Assembly (NCBI GenBank): GCA_903906365.1 | Contig: CAIVKC010000041.1 | Location: forward strand, 62,001 to 126,000 | Source: an uncultured Bacteroidota bacterium | GTDB taxonomy: Bacteria > Bacteroidota > Bacteroidia > Chitinophagales > Chitinophagaceae | Direction: 5' to 3' | Length of the DNA stretch: 64,000 nucleotides | In this document: positions 1-9,151 of the stretch, one piece after another | Layout: the number at the start of each line of letters is the position of its first letter | Numbering within the stretch: position 1 is the first letter of the stretch | Notes under the pieces: model-generated | Told to the model about the DNA's origin: nothing | The model's database searches: none | What the model saw: only the letters and a program-made list of their open reading frames with translations | Program-made: the position numbers and the translations under genes

Positions 1-943
1 CCGGATTGCTGGCACTGGAAGCGACCAGACTGGTAGCCGGGTCCTTTCTGCGCTCCTGCTCATAGCTGATGAAGAAAAAGACTTTGTTGGGGATCAGGGC
101 GCCTCCGAGGTTGGCCCCCCACTGATTATAGTTATAAGTCTGGTGTGGCAGCGTATTTCCGTCCACGTTATACCCCTGCAGGCCGGGGGTCTTGATATAG
201 GTATAGACAGAACCCTTGTACTGGTTGGTACCACTGCGGGTCACCGAGTTGATGCCTGCGCCGGAGAAACCACCCTGACGCACATCGTATGGGGAGACAT
301 TGACCTGGATCTGTTCAATGGCATCCAGGCTGATGGGCTGGGAATTGGTTTGCCCGCCCAGGGTTCCTGACAGACCAAACGCGTTGTTGAAATTGGCGCC
401 GTCTACAGTCAGGTTGTTGTAGGCACTGCTTCTTCCCCCGAAGCTGAGCCCGTTGGCACTGGGGTCCAGCCGGGTGAAATCCTGCAGGGAACGGTTCAGG
501 GTGGGCAGCCTGTCAATCTGCGCCCGGTTAATGACTTCCTGGCTTCCGTTGTGGCCGTTGTTGAAGACCTTGTCCTGCCGGCTGGAAGTAACCACTACTT
601 CGGTAAGCTGCTTGGATTCTGCATTCATGGAAAAGTCCGCTTTGAAAACCTGGCCGAGCAGCAGCACGATATTTTCCTGTTTTTCTTCGGTGTACCCTAC
701 ATAGGTAACCGTAACGGTGTAGGGCCCCCCGATACGCAGGTTGGGCAGGTTGAAACGCCCGTCCTTTCGGGTGGTGGTGGTATAACGGGTACCCGTAGGT
801 ATATGCAGGGCGGCTACAGTGGCACCTGCCAGCCCTGTCTTTCCATCGGAGACGGTTCCCTGGATTTCAGAGGTGGTCTCCTGCGCAACAAGAAAACAAA
901 AACTCATCACGCACAACGATAACAATAACAGTCGCTTAATCAT
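1..943 (-). CDS. TonB-dependent receptor, Oar-like (5' part; runs off the left edge)
   Basis: Outer-membrane receptor that would take up a large substrate using TonB energy; the substrate is unknown. About 314 codons are visible. The ATG at 943 opens a signal peptide (MIKRLLLLSLCVMS, likely cleaved after VAQ near residue 20). A carboxypeptidase-regulatory-like beta-sandwich follows (about 22-105, with GTVSDGKTGLAGATV and a VGY turn), then the start of the plug (about 110-230, with VDGANFNNAFGLSG and LDAIEQIQVNVSPYDVRQGG), and the first barrel strands. The VDGANFNN and SPYDVRQGGFSGAGIN motifs are those of Oar-like receptors. No partner gene such as SusD is visible on this side. The C-terminus lies outside the window, so intactness cannot be judged. 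Confidence 0.88.
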   Translation of the reverse strand, partial: MIKRLLLLSLCVMSFCFLVAQETTSEIQGTVSDGKTGLAGATVAALHIPTGTRYTTTTRKDGRFNLPNLRIGGPYTVTVTYVGYTEEKQENIVLLLGQVFKADFSMNAESKQLTEVVVTSSRQDKVFNNGHNGSQEVINRAQIDRLPTLNRSLQDFTRLDPSANGLSFGGRSSAYNNLTVDGANFNNAFGLSGTLGGQTNSQPISLDAIEQIQVNVSPYDVRQGGFSGAGINSVTRSGTNQYKGSVYTYIKTPGLQGYNVDGNTLPHQTYNYNQWGANLGGALIPNKVFFFISYEQERRKDPATSLVASSASNP

Positions 944-1207
944 AATCAAAAGGTTTTTGGTTTGCAAAGAAACAATTAATCTCAAGATCAAAATCAGTGA
1001 AAATCATTATGAAATTATGAACACATGGCAGACAGCCGGTACAGACCTGTACGTTGGGAAGCAAAAGGAAATAAGGGGAAATAATTACACGAGAAAATTA
1101 TTTCTTTTATTTCAGCAGTTTAAAATTGGTACGAATAAATTATATAATTAATTACTAATGTTTATTAGTGCAAATCATCAAATCAGGGTCCTGATAAAAA
1201 ATCTCAA

Positions 1208-1717
1208 TTATTTTTTTATATCAAAGGCAGCCAGTATTTTATCCATCTTCTGGTTGCCTTCAAAGGTTGTGATTAGGTTTCCTTTGCTGTCATAGAGGGC
1301 CAGATAGGGCAGATTCCTGATCCGGTAAAATGGCTGAAGTACATATTTTTCGTCCCGGCCCATTTTTATGTTCGGATGATCGGCGATTCGGTAATAATTG
1401 TAGAACTGCTTCATCTCCAAAAAAGGCTGGTAGGTGGCCATTACTATTTCCACCTCTTTGAGTTTATCTATGGATTCAAGCATGTCCTGGGTCTGGTGTT
1501 TGCAATGATCGCATTCCGGGCTGAAATACATGATCAGGGTCCGGTGGTGCTTTTTTAGGTCCTCCTTGGTATAATAAGTTGCGCTGTCCACCTTTAGTAT
1601 CTGAAAGGGTGGTACCGTCGGAAACCGAAGGTAAGGGGCCTGGTCCGGCGGGGTCTGCTGGGCGTGCAGGAACGAACAACTCATCACAAGCAGCAAAAGG
1701 ATACTTACATTTTTCAC
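1208..1717 (-). CDS. secreted thioredoxin-fold protein (TlpA/redoxin-like)
   Basis: Periplasmic thiol-disulfide protein of about 169 residues. From the GTG at 1717 the protein begins with a clean signal peptide (KNVSILLLLVMSCSFLHAQ). The frame is open to an ATG at 1771, but that would add an unhydrophobic 18-residue lead, so I prefer GTG. The mature part has the thioredoxin-like strand IMYFSPECDHCKHQ with a CxxC pair, and a later IRNLPYLALYDSKGN segment holding the cis-proline turn and the central strands. The CDHC dipeptide is unlike the CGPC of cytosolic thioredoxin, and the partner protein is unknown. It is a single gene, divergent from efp. Confidence 0.75.
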   Translation of the reverse strand: MKNVSILLLLVMSCSFLHAQQTPPDQAPYLRFPTVPPFQILKVDSATYYTKEDLKKHHRTLIMYFSPECDHCKHQTQDMLESIDKLKEVEIVMATYQPFLEMKQFYNYYRIADHPNIKMGRDEKYVLQPFYRIRNLPYLALYDSKGNLITTFEGNQKMDKILAAFDIKK

Positions 1718-2076
1718 GGTTACTTTATTTTTAGTGACTGGGTGCTTTGCCGGACCGGCGAGCATGTGCAAAAATAATGAGATTTTATTTGTTTACCGGC
1801 CAACCCCTCCTGGATTGGCATAAAAAAGGCGCGGTGCTGGTGAGATGCCCGGCAAATCTGCAGCCAGGGCCGGCCCGCCCGCTGGCGGAGGGGCGGGGCC
1901 AAGGGGAAGCTATTTAGCGAAAACAGGGAAGACCCCGGCCCCTCCAAGCGGCCCAAAAGATCAGCCGGGGGCTCTAATAACGGCAATTCAGCCTTCAGGG
2001 ATTCCATTTTTGGGTTTGATCTTTGCCGGGTGCCGTTTTTCCATTAGTTTTGCCGCCTTAGAAAAAACACATATTT
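1718..2076. other. divergent intergenic region between the redoxin-like gene and efp
   Basis: About 360 bases without a credible gene. It contains a GC-rich dyad at 1872-1900 (left arm GGCCCGCCC, right arm GGGCGGGGCC) with no T-tract on either side, so it is not a standard terminator. The efp promoter is at 2023-2052. The short reading frames here are low-complexity shadows on both strands. Confidence 0.5.
2023..2052 (+). promoter_or_regulatory. Bacteroidota-type promoter for efp
   Basis: TTG at 2023-2025, a 19-base spacer and TAGTTTTG at 2045-2052 match the Bacteroidota consensus TTG-N19-21-TAnnTTTG exactly. It lies 24 bases before the efp ATG, which implies a short leader. Confidence 0.6.
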
Positions 2077-2640
2077 ATGGCAAATACAGCAGATATCAGT
2101 CGCGGCATGATTATAAAACTCGATGGGTCCTTATATTCTGTCATTGAATTTGGTGAAAACAAAACAGCCCGGGCTGCAGCCAAGGTCTGGGCAAAACTAA
2201 AAGGCGTGGACAATTCACGTTCCATCGAAAAAACCTGGAACAGCGGTGACACCATCTATCCGGTAAGGGTGGAGAAAAAGGCCTACCAGTTCCTCTACAA
2301 GGATGACAGCGGATATAATTTCATGGACAATGAGACTTTTGAGCAAATTGCCCTGCAGGAATCCATGGTAGATGCCCCCCAGTTCCTAAAGGATGGCCAG
2401 GAAGTCTCCGTGGCCATCAATACGGAAACCGACCTTCCGATGAGTGTGGAACTGCCCGACAAAATTGTGCTGCTGGTTACTTATTCGGAACCCGGTGTCA
2501 AAGGGGATACAGCCACCCGGACCTTAAAACAGGCTACCGTGGAAACCGGCGCCACCGTCAATGTACCCCTCTTTGTCAATGAAGGGGAAATGATCCGGGT
2601 CAATACCAAGACCGGGGAATACGTGGAAAGAGTGAAATAA
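2077..2640 (+). CDS. efp: elongation factor P with Arg32 loop tip
   Basis: Translation factor that binds beside the P-site tRNA and relieves stalling at polyproline. Its 187 residues are the usual length: KOW-like N-domain (1-65) and two OB domains (about 66-128 and 130-187, ending RVNTKTGEYVERVK). The loop normally reading PGKG with a modifiable lysine reads KTARAAAKV here, placing Arg at residue 32. This aligns without gaps to the KSGR loop of Pseudomonas EF-P, where Arg32 is rhamnosylated by EarP. No earP or epmA-like gene is in the window. A good promoter lies just upstream and a terminator just downstream, so efp is probably transcribed alone ahead of accB-accC. Confidence 0.96.
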   Translation: MANTADISRGMIIKLDGSLYSVIEFGENKTARAAAKVWAKLKGVDNSRSIEKTWNSGDTIYPVRVEKKAYQFLYKDDSGYNFMDNETFEQIALQESMVDAPQFLKDGQEVSVAINTETDLPMSVELPDKIVLLVTYSEPGVKGDTATRTLKQATVETGATVNVPLFVNEGEMIRVNTKTGEYVERVK

Positions 2641-2686
2641 ATGCGCCCCAAAGGGCTTTATGGAGCCAAAATGCCCAAATTACCCG

Positions 2687-2714
2687 GGCCCGGACTTTTT
2701 CGGGCCTTTTTTTT
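2687..2714 (+). terminator. intrinsic terminator after efp
   Basis: The arm GGCCCG (2687-2692), an 8-base loop and the arm CGGGCC (2701-2706) are followed by eight T. It sits 46 bases past the efp stop and separates it from accB. Confidence 0.75.
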
Positions 2715-2812
2715 GGGATGCCTCTTTGTCTCAAAGAGAATAAATCTAATAAATGGCAGTTCAGGTTTTTTCTTATCTTAGCCGCCCATTCACTAACTGT
2801 AAATTCATCAAT

Positions 2813-3295
2813 ATGGATTTTAAACAGATTCAGGAACTGATCAAAATGATCAATAAGTCGAACATTGGGGAAGTGACCATTGAAGAGAAAGGTTTCAGGC
2901 TGACCATCAAACAAAAAGAAGAACCTGTTCAACAGGTCATAGCGGGGACCATGCCTACCCAGCAGGCACCCCAGTTCATACAGGCACCGGCAAGTATGCC
3001 CGCACCCGCTGCCCAGCCTGAAAAACCCAAGGCTGCAGAACCGGCCGCAAGCAACCTGGTTACCATCAAAAGCCCCATGATTGGCACATTCTACCGCAGC
3101 TCCTCTCCCGACAAACCTCCCTTCATCTCTGTGGGGGATGAGGTGGAAACCGGCAAAGTGGTCTGCATTATCGAGGCCATGAAACTTTTCAACGAAATTG
3201 AAAGTGAAATCAAGGGCAAAGTTGTAAAGGTGCTCGTTGAAGATGCCTCTCCCGTAGAATACGACCAGCCCCTGTTCCTGGTAGAACCATTTTAA
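2813..3295 (+). CDS. accB: biotin carboxyl carrier protein of acetyl-CoA carboxylase
   Basis: Carries biotin between the carboxylase and carboxyltransferase halves of acetyl-CoA carboxylase, the first step of fatty acid synthesis. It has 160 residues. An N-terminal helical segment (MDFKQIQELIKMINKSN) is followed by a Pro/Ala/Gln-rich linker (about 38-80) and a biotinyl domain (about 82-160). The target lysine is K124 in EAMKLFNEI. The frame is open further upstream (to 2753), but the ATG at 2813 gives the standard family start. It is followed after 91 bases by accC, the usual accB-accC pair. The carboxyltransferase genes are not in the window. Confidence 0.95.
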   Translation: MDFKQIQELIKMINKSNIGEVTIEEKGFRLTIKQKEEPVQQVIAGTMPTQQAPQFIQAPASMPAPAAQPEKPKAAEPAASNLVTIKSPMIGTFYRSSSPDKPPFISVGDEVETGKVVCIIEAMKLFNEIESEIKGKVVKVLVEDASPVEYDQPLFLVEPF

Positions 3296-3386
3296 CCTCC
3301 AAATATGGAAATTTGAAAAATGTGAAAATGTATAAATCCTTCATTTCCACATAATAAATCATTTTATCCAGAATATTTTAGTGTCT

Positions 3387-4724
3387 ATGTTCAAGAAAAT
3401 ATTAATCGCCAATCGAGGAGAAATAGCCCTTCGGGTCATTAGGACCTGTCGGGAAATGGGCATCAAAACGGTGGCCGTCTATTCCACGGCCGATAAAGAC
3501 AGCCTGCACGTAAAATTCGCCGATGAAGCGGTCTGTATTGGAAAACCGGCCAGTGCGGATTCTTACCTGAATATTCCCCATATCATGGCTGCCGTAGAAA
3601 TCACCAATGCAGATGCCGTGCATCCGGGCTATGGATTTCTGGCCGAAAATGCCCGGTTTGCTGAAATATGCGGCGAACACGGCATAAAATTCATCGGACC
3701 CACCCCCTCCATGATCAATTCCATGGGAGACAAGATCACCGCCAAGGAAACCATGATTAAGGCGGGCGTCCCTGTAGTGCCAGGGGGAGAGGGGCTCTTG
3801 GAAAGCCTGGACCATGCTAAGGGCATGGCCCGTGAAATCGGCTACCCCATCATCTTAAAAGCGACTGCAGGCGGCGGGGGCAAAGGCATGCGGGTGGTTT
3901 GGGAAGAGGCCGATATGGAAAAGGCCTTTCACAATGCCAAGGCGGAAGCAGCCGCCTCCTTCAAAAATGACGGCATCTATATTGAGAAATTTGTAGAAGA
4001 ACCCAGGCATATAGAAATTCAGATTGCCGGTGACCAGTACGGCAGGGTATCCCACCTGAGTGAAAGGGATTGCTCCATACAGCGCCGCCACCAGAAGCTC
4101 GTGGAGGAATCACCCTCTCCTTTTATGACGGATGATCTCCGGCGCCGTATGGGAGAGGCCGCTATCAAGGCCGCCTCCGCGATCAATTATGAAAGTGTGG
4201 GTACCATCGAATTCCTGGTGGATAAACACCGCAATTTCTATTTCATGGAAATGAATACACGCATCCAGGTAGAGCATTGCGTGACCGAAGAAGTCGTCAA
4301 CTTTGACCTGATTAAGGAGCAGATCAAGATTGCGGCGGGCGAACCCATCAGCGGACTGAATTACGAGCCGCAGATGTATGCCATCGAATGCCGGATCAAT
4401 GCCGAGGATCCCTACAACGATTTCCGCCCATCTCCCGGCAAAATAACCACCCTGCACCAGCCGGGTGGTCATGGCATAAGGGTGGATTCCCATGCCTACG
4501 CAGGGTATACCATTCCCCCCTATTATGATTCCCTGATTGCCAAAATAATTGCCGTGGCCCGCACCCGGGAAGAGGCAATCAATACCATGCACCGGTCCCT
4601 TACCGAATACGTGATTGAGGGCATAAAAACTACCATACCCTTCCATCTCCAGCTGATGAAGGACGAGCGTTTCCGCAGCGGGGATTTCAATACCAAGTTC
4701 CTGGAAGGGTTCACCATGATCTGA
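3387..4724 (+). CDS. accC: biotin carboxylase, acetyl-CoA carboxylase subunit
   Basis: Carboxylates biotin on BCCP using ATP and bicarbonate. It has about 445 residues, the normal length. The N-terminus [20 protein letters not shown] is the biotin carboxylase signature. The ATP-grasp core has the glycine-rich loop [12 protein letters not shown] (near 159-170), [16 protein letters not shown], and the catalytic/metal segment [22 protein letters not shown]. The C-terminal domain includes RINAEDP. I chose the ATG at 3387; a GTG two codons upstream (3381) is an alternative. The gene converges with ispH, 28 bases between stops, with no clear terminator between them. Confidence 0.96.
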   Translation: MFKKILIANRGEIALRVIRTCREMGIKTVAVYSTADKDSLHVKFADEAVCIGKPASADSYLNIPHIMAAVEITNADAVHPGYGFLAENARFAEICGEHGIKFIGPTPSMINSMGDKITAKETMIKAGVPVVPGGEGLLESLDHAKGMAREIGYPIILKATAGGGGKGMRVVWEEADMEKAFHNAKAEAAASFKNDGIYIEKFVEEPRHIEIQIAGDQYGRVSHLSERDCSIQRRHQKLVEESPSPFMTDDLRRRMGEAAIKAASAINYESVGTIEFLVDKHRNFYFMEMNTRIQVEHCVTEEVVNFDLIKEQIKIAAGEPISGLNYEPQMYAIECRINAEDPYNDFRPSPGKITTLHQPGGHGIRVDSHAYAGYTIPPYYDSLIAKIIAVARTREEAINTMHRSLTEYVIEGIKTTIPFHLQLMKDERFRSGDFNTKFLEGFTMI

Positions 4725-4752
4725 TTGGGGCCACTCTAGGATTAGGCAACCA

Positions 4753-5982
4753 TCAGGGGGCAAACCGTGCCGCCATTTGCTCCATGGAAATGCTTTCGGG
4801 GAAAAAAGAGACCAGTCTTTCAATGACGCCCTCCACCAGCGCGTCGGGGCAGGAGGCCCCGGAGGTAATAAGCACCCGCAAAGGCCGGACTGAAGGGAGG
4901 AACCCTTCCGTGAGCCTTTCCTGGCGGGCATGAAAGTCATAGTGGAGCACCTCCCTGCCGGAGATTATCTTTTCGCCGGAATTTATAAAATAGGTAGGAA
5001 GCCTGGCCTCACACAATTCCACCAGGTGTGAGGTATTGGATGAATTGTACCCTCCCACCACCAGGGCAAGCGCTGCCGGAATCTCCAGTAACCCCTGAAC
5101 GGCAGTCTGGTTATCGTTGGTGGCGTAGCAGAGGGTATCCCTGGTATCAGCAAAATAGCTTTCCTCTCCCGGGCCCACTGGCCCGAAATGATCCAACATG
5201 GTCTTTTTCAGGAAATCTGCGATGGCCTGGGTTTCACTGGCCAGCATGGTCGTCTGGTTAACCACGCCGATACGCCCGAGGTCCCGCCGCGGGTCAAATC
5301 CGGGGCTAAACTGACCCTTGAACACCTCGGAAAAAGTAGCCGGGTCTTTTTGACCCCGAATATAGGCTGCCAGTTCGGCGGCCTGTTCCAGGTCACGCAC
5401 TATGATGGTCGGGGCGCCCCATGAAGCATGGGAAAAGGTGGCCCGGGTTTCCTCATGTCCCGGCTTACCGTGCACCACCACCGTATAATTTTTTTGGGCC
5501 AGTTGCTGGGAACGGTTCCACACTTTTTCCACGAAGGGGCAGGTGGTATTGTATTTTTCGGTCTGAATCCCGCGTGTTTTGAGTTTTTCCTCTATGTCCA
5601 GGGTGGTTCCAAAAGCCGGAATTATAACGATGTCCTCGGCGGTGAGCTCCTCAAAGGAAATGAGCTGCTTGCCGGATGTATCCTGCAGGAAGGTAACCCC
5701 CCTTTCCAGCAGGTCTGCATTTACCTGGGGGTTATGAATCATTTCACTGAGCAGGAAGATCCGCCTGCCAGGATTTTCCTCGATGGTACGAAAGGAAATG
5801 TCAATGGCATTTTCTACCCCGTAACAAAACCCGAAATGACGGGCCAAATAAATTTGCAAAACGCCAAAATCAAGCAGGGTGGGAGAGAAATCCTTTTTCA
5901 TTTTATCTTCCTGCCTGCGCCGGTTCTTCACGGCGCTGATCAGCGGGCTGCGATAGATGATCGGAACATTAAAGGTCTTCAT
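4753..5982 (-). CDS. ispH: 4-hydroxy-3-methylbut-2-enyl diphosphate reductase
   Basis: Last enzyme of the methylerythritol phosphate pathway, reducing HMBPP to IPP and DMAPP with a [4Fe-4S] cluster. The three cluster cysteines are visible: C53 (GFCYGV), C148 (TTCPFV) and C285 (DTLCYATNDNQ). Also present are VVHGKPGHEET and the TSGASCPD segment. At 409 residues it is much longer than the ~316-residue E. coli enzyme. It belongs to the long form, with about 40 extra N-terminal residues and extra internal segments. I placed the start at 5982 (MKTFNVPII); the frame stays open to 6228, but that stretch looks non-coding. It is divergent from the GH13 gene. Confidence 0.94.
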   Translation of the reverse strand: MKTFNVPIIYRSPLISAVKNRRRQEDKMKKDFSPTLLDFGVLQIYLARHFGFCYGVENAIDISFRTIEENPGRRIFLLSEMIHNPQVNADLLERGVTFLQDTSGKQLISFEELTAEDIVIIPAFGTTLDIEEKLKTRGIQTEKYNTTCPFVEKVWNRSQQLAQKNYTVVVHGKPGHEETRATFSHASWGAPTIIVRDLEQAAELAAYIRGQKDPATFSEVFKGQFSPGFDPRRDLGRIGVVNQTTMLASETQAIADFLKKTMLDHFGPVGPGEESYFADTRDTLCYATNDNQTAVQGLLEIPAALALVVGGYNSSNTSHLVELCEARLPTYFINSGEKIISGREVLHYDFHARQERLTEGFLPSVRPLRVLITSGASCPDALVEGVIERLVSFFPESISMEQMAARFAP

Positions 5983-6120
5983 GTATTTATCATTAGGCCC
6001 GCGCTCCCCGGACTGCCATGGGTTGGAGACAGGACCCGGGACGGGAGGCAAAGTTAGGGCTTTGGAGGTTTTGGCAAACAGAATAAATCCTATCTTACTG
6101 CCCTTAAGTCGATACCATTT

Positions 6121-7395
6121 ATGAGTACAGCATTTACAGCCGCCCACTGGAGCAGCCAGTCCAATATTTACGAAGTCAATTTGCGTCAGTATACGCAGGA
6201 GGGCACTTTTCGGGCCTTTGAAGGGCATCTGCCCAGGTTGCGCGACATGGGCATTGAAATATTGTGGTTCATGCCGGTCACCCCCATCAGCCTGGAAAAA
6301 AGAAAGGGCTCACTCGGCAGCTATTATGCATGTTCCGATTACTGCGCCGTCAATCCAGAATTTGGAAGTATGGAGGATTTCCGGAGCCTCGTCAGCCAGG
6401 CCCACCAACTGGGTTTCCGGGTCATCATTGACTGGGTGGCCAACCATACCGGATGGGACCACCACTGGACCAGGGAACATCCGGAATATTATGCCAGGGA
6501 CCCTTGGGGTAACTTCACCGAGCGCAACGGATGGGATGATGTCATTGACCTGGATTTCGGCAATTCCGAAATGCGGACCGCCCTGATCGATGCCATGCAA
6601 TTTTGGATCACCACCTGCGATATAGATGGTTTCCGTTGCGATATGGCCCATCTGGTGCCGCTGGATTTCTGGATACAGGCAAGAAGCACCCTGCAGGCCC
6701 CCCGGGAACTGTTCTGGCTGGCAGAATGTGAGGAAATCAGCTACCACCAGGCCTTTGATGCTACCTATACCTGGAAGTGGATGCATCAGACAGAGGCATT
6801 TTGCAGGCAGCAGGCCGGCCTTGGTTCCCTCTGGGATACCTTAAAGCAATACGACAGCGCATTTCCCCCCGATGCCCTCCGGGCCTATTACACCTCCAAC
6901 CACGACGAAAACAGCTGGAACGGCACCGAGTATGAAAAATACGGCGCGCAGGCAGCCTGCCTGGCGGTCTTCAGCTGTTTGTGGAACGGGTTGCCGCTCA
7001 TTTACAGCGGTCAGGAACTGCCCAACTACAAACGCCTTCAGTTTTTTGACCGGGATCCCATCCAATGGACCGGGCACTGCGCTTTGCACGGTTTTTATAA
7101 GGGGCTGCTGGCGCTTCGAAGAAGGAATCCGGCCCTGAGGTCCGGTGATATTCAGGTGAGGACCTATCCCCTGCAGACCACTGCGCCCGAGCAAGTGTTT
7201 TCCTTCTGCAGGCAAAACGGGGAACATACCGTGATCGTCCTGCTGAATTTTTCCGCCGGACCCCTGTCTGCAGGGATCCTGGACGGGCAGTGGGGGGGTA
7301 TCTACAGCAATGCAATGAACGGCCAACAGACCCGCTGGGTGCCGGGACAGGTCGTTGAACTGGATGCCCATGGCTATCTCATACTGGAAAAATAA
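6121..7395 (+). CDS. alpha-amylase family (GH13) glycoside hydrolase, cytoplasmic
   Basis: Acts on alpha-glucans or related alpha-glucosides by the retaining GH13 mechanism. The TIM-barrel catalytic residues are present: nucleophile D174 (GFRCDMAH), acid/base E202 (WLAECEE) and transition-state D262 (SNHDEN). The conserved region-I motif is DWVANHTGWDH. The small C-terminal beta domain (about 340-424) ends GYLILEK. There is no signal peptide, so it acts on intracellular glucan or imported oligosaccharide. It is about 100 residues shorter than secreted amylases and lacks a starch-binding module. Its exact substrate cannot be read from sequence. It is alone, ending at a strong terminator. Confidence 0.9.
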   Translation: MSTAFTAAHWSSQSNIYEVNLRQYTQEGTFRAFEGHLPRLRDMGIEILWFMPVTPISLEKRKGSLGSYYACSDYCAVNPEFGSMEDFRSLVSQAHQLGFRVIIDWVANHTGWDHHWTREHPEYYARDPWGNFTERNGWDDVIDLDFGNSEMRTALIDAMQFWITTCDIDGFRCDMAHLVPLDFWIQARSTLQAPRELFWLAECEEISYHQAFDATYTWKWMHQTEAFCRQQAGLGSLWDTLKQYDSAFPPDALRAYYTSNHDENSWNGTEYEKYGAQAACLAVFSCLWNGLPLIYSGQELPNYKRLQFFDRDPIQWTGHCALHGFYKGLLALRRRNPALRSGDIQVRTYPLQTTAPEQVFSFCRQNGEHTVIVLLNFSAGPLSAGILDGQWGGIYSNAMNGQQTRWVPGQVVELDAHGYLILEK

Positions 7396-7399
7396 AATA

Positions 7400-7434
7400 A
7401 GAAGCCGGCTCATTGCAACCATGAGCCGGCTTCT
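7400..7434. terminator. bidirectional terminator between GH13 gene and degP
   Basis: A perfect stem of 13-14 base pairs, with left arm GAAGCCGGCTCAT (7401-7413) and right arm ATGAGCCGGCTTC (7421-7433) around a 7-base loop. It has AT-rich flanks on both sides and lies between two convergent genes. Confidence 0.8.
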
Positions 7435-7457
7435 ATTATATGATAAACCGGGTCTGC

Positions 7458-8966
7458 TTATTCGTTGGAGTTAAGCAGCAGCGGGTAAGTAAATGCCCCT
7501 TCATAACCGGGATATACACCTTCCAGCTTTATGGATGAGCCTGCGTTGCTTTCCAGTATTTTCTTAAATTCTTCCACAGTGGCTACGTCCTTTCCGTTGG
7601 CCTTTAGGATGATGAATCCATCCTCCATCCTGGTCTTGCTGAAGAGACCTTTTTCAGCAATGGACTTCACCACCACGCCTCCTTTTACACCCAGGGTGCC
7701 TGCATCCTTTTTGGAAAGGGTCTGCAGATCGGCACCCAGCCGGTCAATCACGGAATTTTTGACGATTTCGGTGGTACCTGTATTGTTGCGCAGGGTAACC
7801 GGTACAGTATATTCTTTTCCGTCCCTTTTATAAGTGACACTGATTTTATCACCGGGCCGGTAGGTGGCAATCTGGCCCACCATTTCAGCGGCACTGTTCA
7901 GGGTCACCCCGTTGAGTTTGGTGATGATATCCCCTCTTTTGAGGCCGGCCTGGGCCGCGGCCCCTTCGGTGGGCACATCCCTGACATATACCCCTTCCCC
8001 GTCCTTAATGCCTTCCTGTTTCTTGATGTCCTCGCTCATGTTATCGGGGGCATAATTGATCCCCAGGTAGGCCCTCTGGGCCGTTCCGTATTTCATCAGG
8101 TCACTGACGACCTTCTTGACGATATTGACCGGAATGGTGAAGGAATATCCGGCATAAGAGCCGGTGGGGGAGGCAATGGCAGAATTGATCCCGATCAGCC
8201 TGCCGTCGGTACTGATGAGGGGGCCACCGCTGTTGCCGGGATTTACCGCAGCATCAGTCTGGATAAATGATTCAATGGGGGTGGTACTCTGGCGCCGGTT
8301 GATGTCCAGGGTCCGTCCCTTGGCGCTGACGATACCTGCCGTTACGGTAGTTTCCAGGGTAAGGGGATATCCCACAGCCAGCACCCATTGGCCCACTTTT
8401 ACCTCATCTGAATTGGCATAAAGCAGGAAAGGCAGGCCCTTGGCATCAATTTTCACAACGGCCAGGTCACTGCTCGGATCGGTTCCGATGACCCTGGCTT
8501 TGAATGATTTTTTATTACTTAAAGTAACCGTGAGTTCATCGGCGCCATCCACCACATGGTTGTTGGTCACAATATATCCGTCTTCACTGATGATAACCCC
8601 TGATCCTGAAGCCATTTCCGGCATGGAGCGCGAACGGTCCCCGAAGAAATCATCGGGATCTATGCCAAAAAGGTCGGAAAAGGGATTCCTTTTTGGCAGG
8701 TTATTGCTGACCGTGCGGGCGATCTTTGTTTTAATATGCACCGTGGCCGGTATGGCAGCGCTGGCCGCATCCGTGAAATCCACCGGGCCGCCGGATCCGA
8801 ATTTCTGGCCTTCAAAGAATTTTGCGTAATTGACAGGAATGCCTTTACTGCTGTCCTGGGAATACGAGTAGGTCCCGGGAGTACCCAAATGGGTATAACC
8901 CCACATGGTAGCCAGTGCGGTAGAAGCACTGAGGAACACAACTGTTACTATTTGTTTTGCTTTCAT
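7458..8966 (-). CDS. degP: Do-type periplasmic serine endoprotease (DegP/HtrA)
   Basis: Periplasmic protease and chaperone for misfolded envelope proteins. Order of parts over 502 residues: an N-terminal membrane or signal segment (about 5-22); a trypsin-like domain with catalytic H137 (NNHVVDG), D167 (SSDLAVV) and S246 (GNSGGPL); PDZ1 (about 300-390, GVYVRDVPTEGAAAQAGL); and PDZ2 (about 410-500, GGVVVKSI, DGFIILKANG). All triad residues and two PDZ domains are present, as in full-length Do proteases. It is transcribed alone; convergent with the GH13 gene. Confidence 0.95.
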   Translation of the reverse strand: MKAKQIVTVVFLSASTALATMWGYTHLGTPGTYSYSQDSSKGIPVNYAKFFEGQKFGSGGPVDFTDAASAAIPATVHIKTKIARTVSNNLPKRNPFSDLFGIDPDDFFGDRSRSMPEMASGSGVIISEDGYIVTNNHVVDGADELTVTLSNKKSFKARVIGTDPSSDLAVVKIDAKGLPFLLYANSDEVKVGQWVLAVGYPLTLETTVTAGIVSAKGRTLDINRRQSTTPIESFIQTDAAVNPGNSGGPLISTDGRLIGINSAIASPTGSYAGYSFTIPVNIVKKVVSDLMKYGTAQRAYLGINYAPDNMSEDIKKQEGIKDGEGVYVRDVPTEGAAAQAGLKRGDIITKLNGVTLNSAAEMVGQIATYRPGDKISVTYKRDGKEYTVPVTLRNNTGTTEIVKNSVIDRLGADLQTLSKKDAGTLGVKGGVVVKSIAEKGLFSKTRMEDGFIILKANGKDVATVEEFKKILESNAGSSIKLEGVYPGYEGAFTYPLLLNSNE

Positions 8967-9151
8967 GTTACATTGAAATTTAATGAATCTATACTTTCAA
9001 ATTATATGCCTAATCGACAACAAATTAACGCCAAGCCTCCCTATTTGGTTATTCAGGCCCTTGAGTTTAACAAATAATTTACTAAGGCCTTCGTAGATGG
9101 TGTTATCAAATTTACAAAAAGAAATTTTTACAGTCAACACCTGTCAAACAT

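Noticed and set aside
4110-4940. 276-residue minus-strand frame opposite accC
   Set aside because: It lies entirely over the real carboxylase gene, has no family features and a His/Gly-rich antisense composition.
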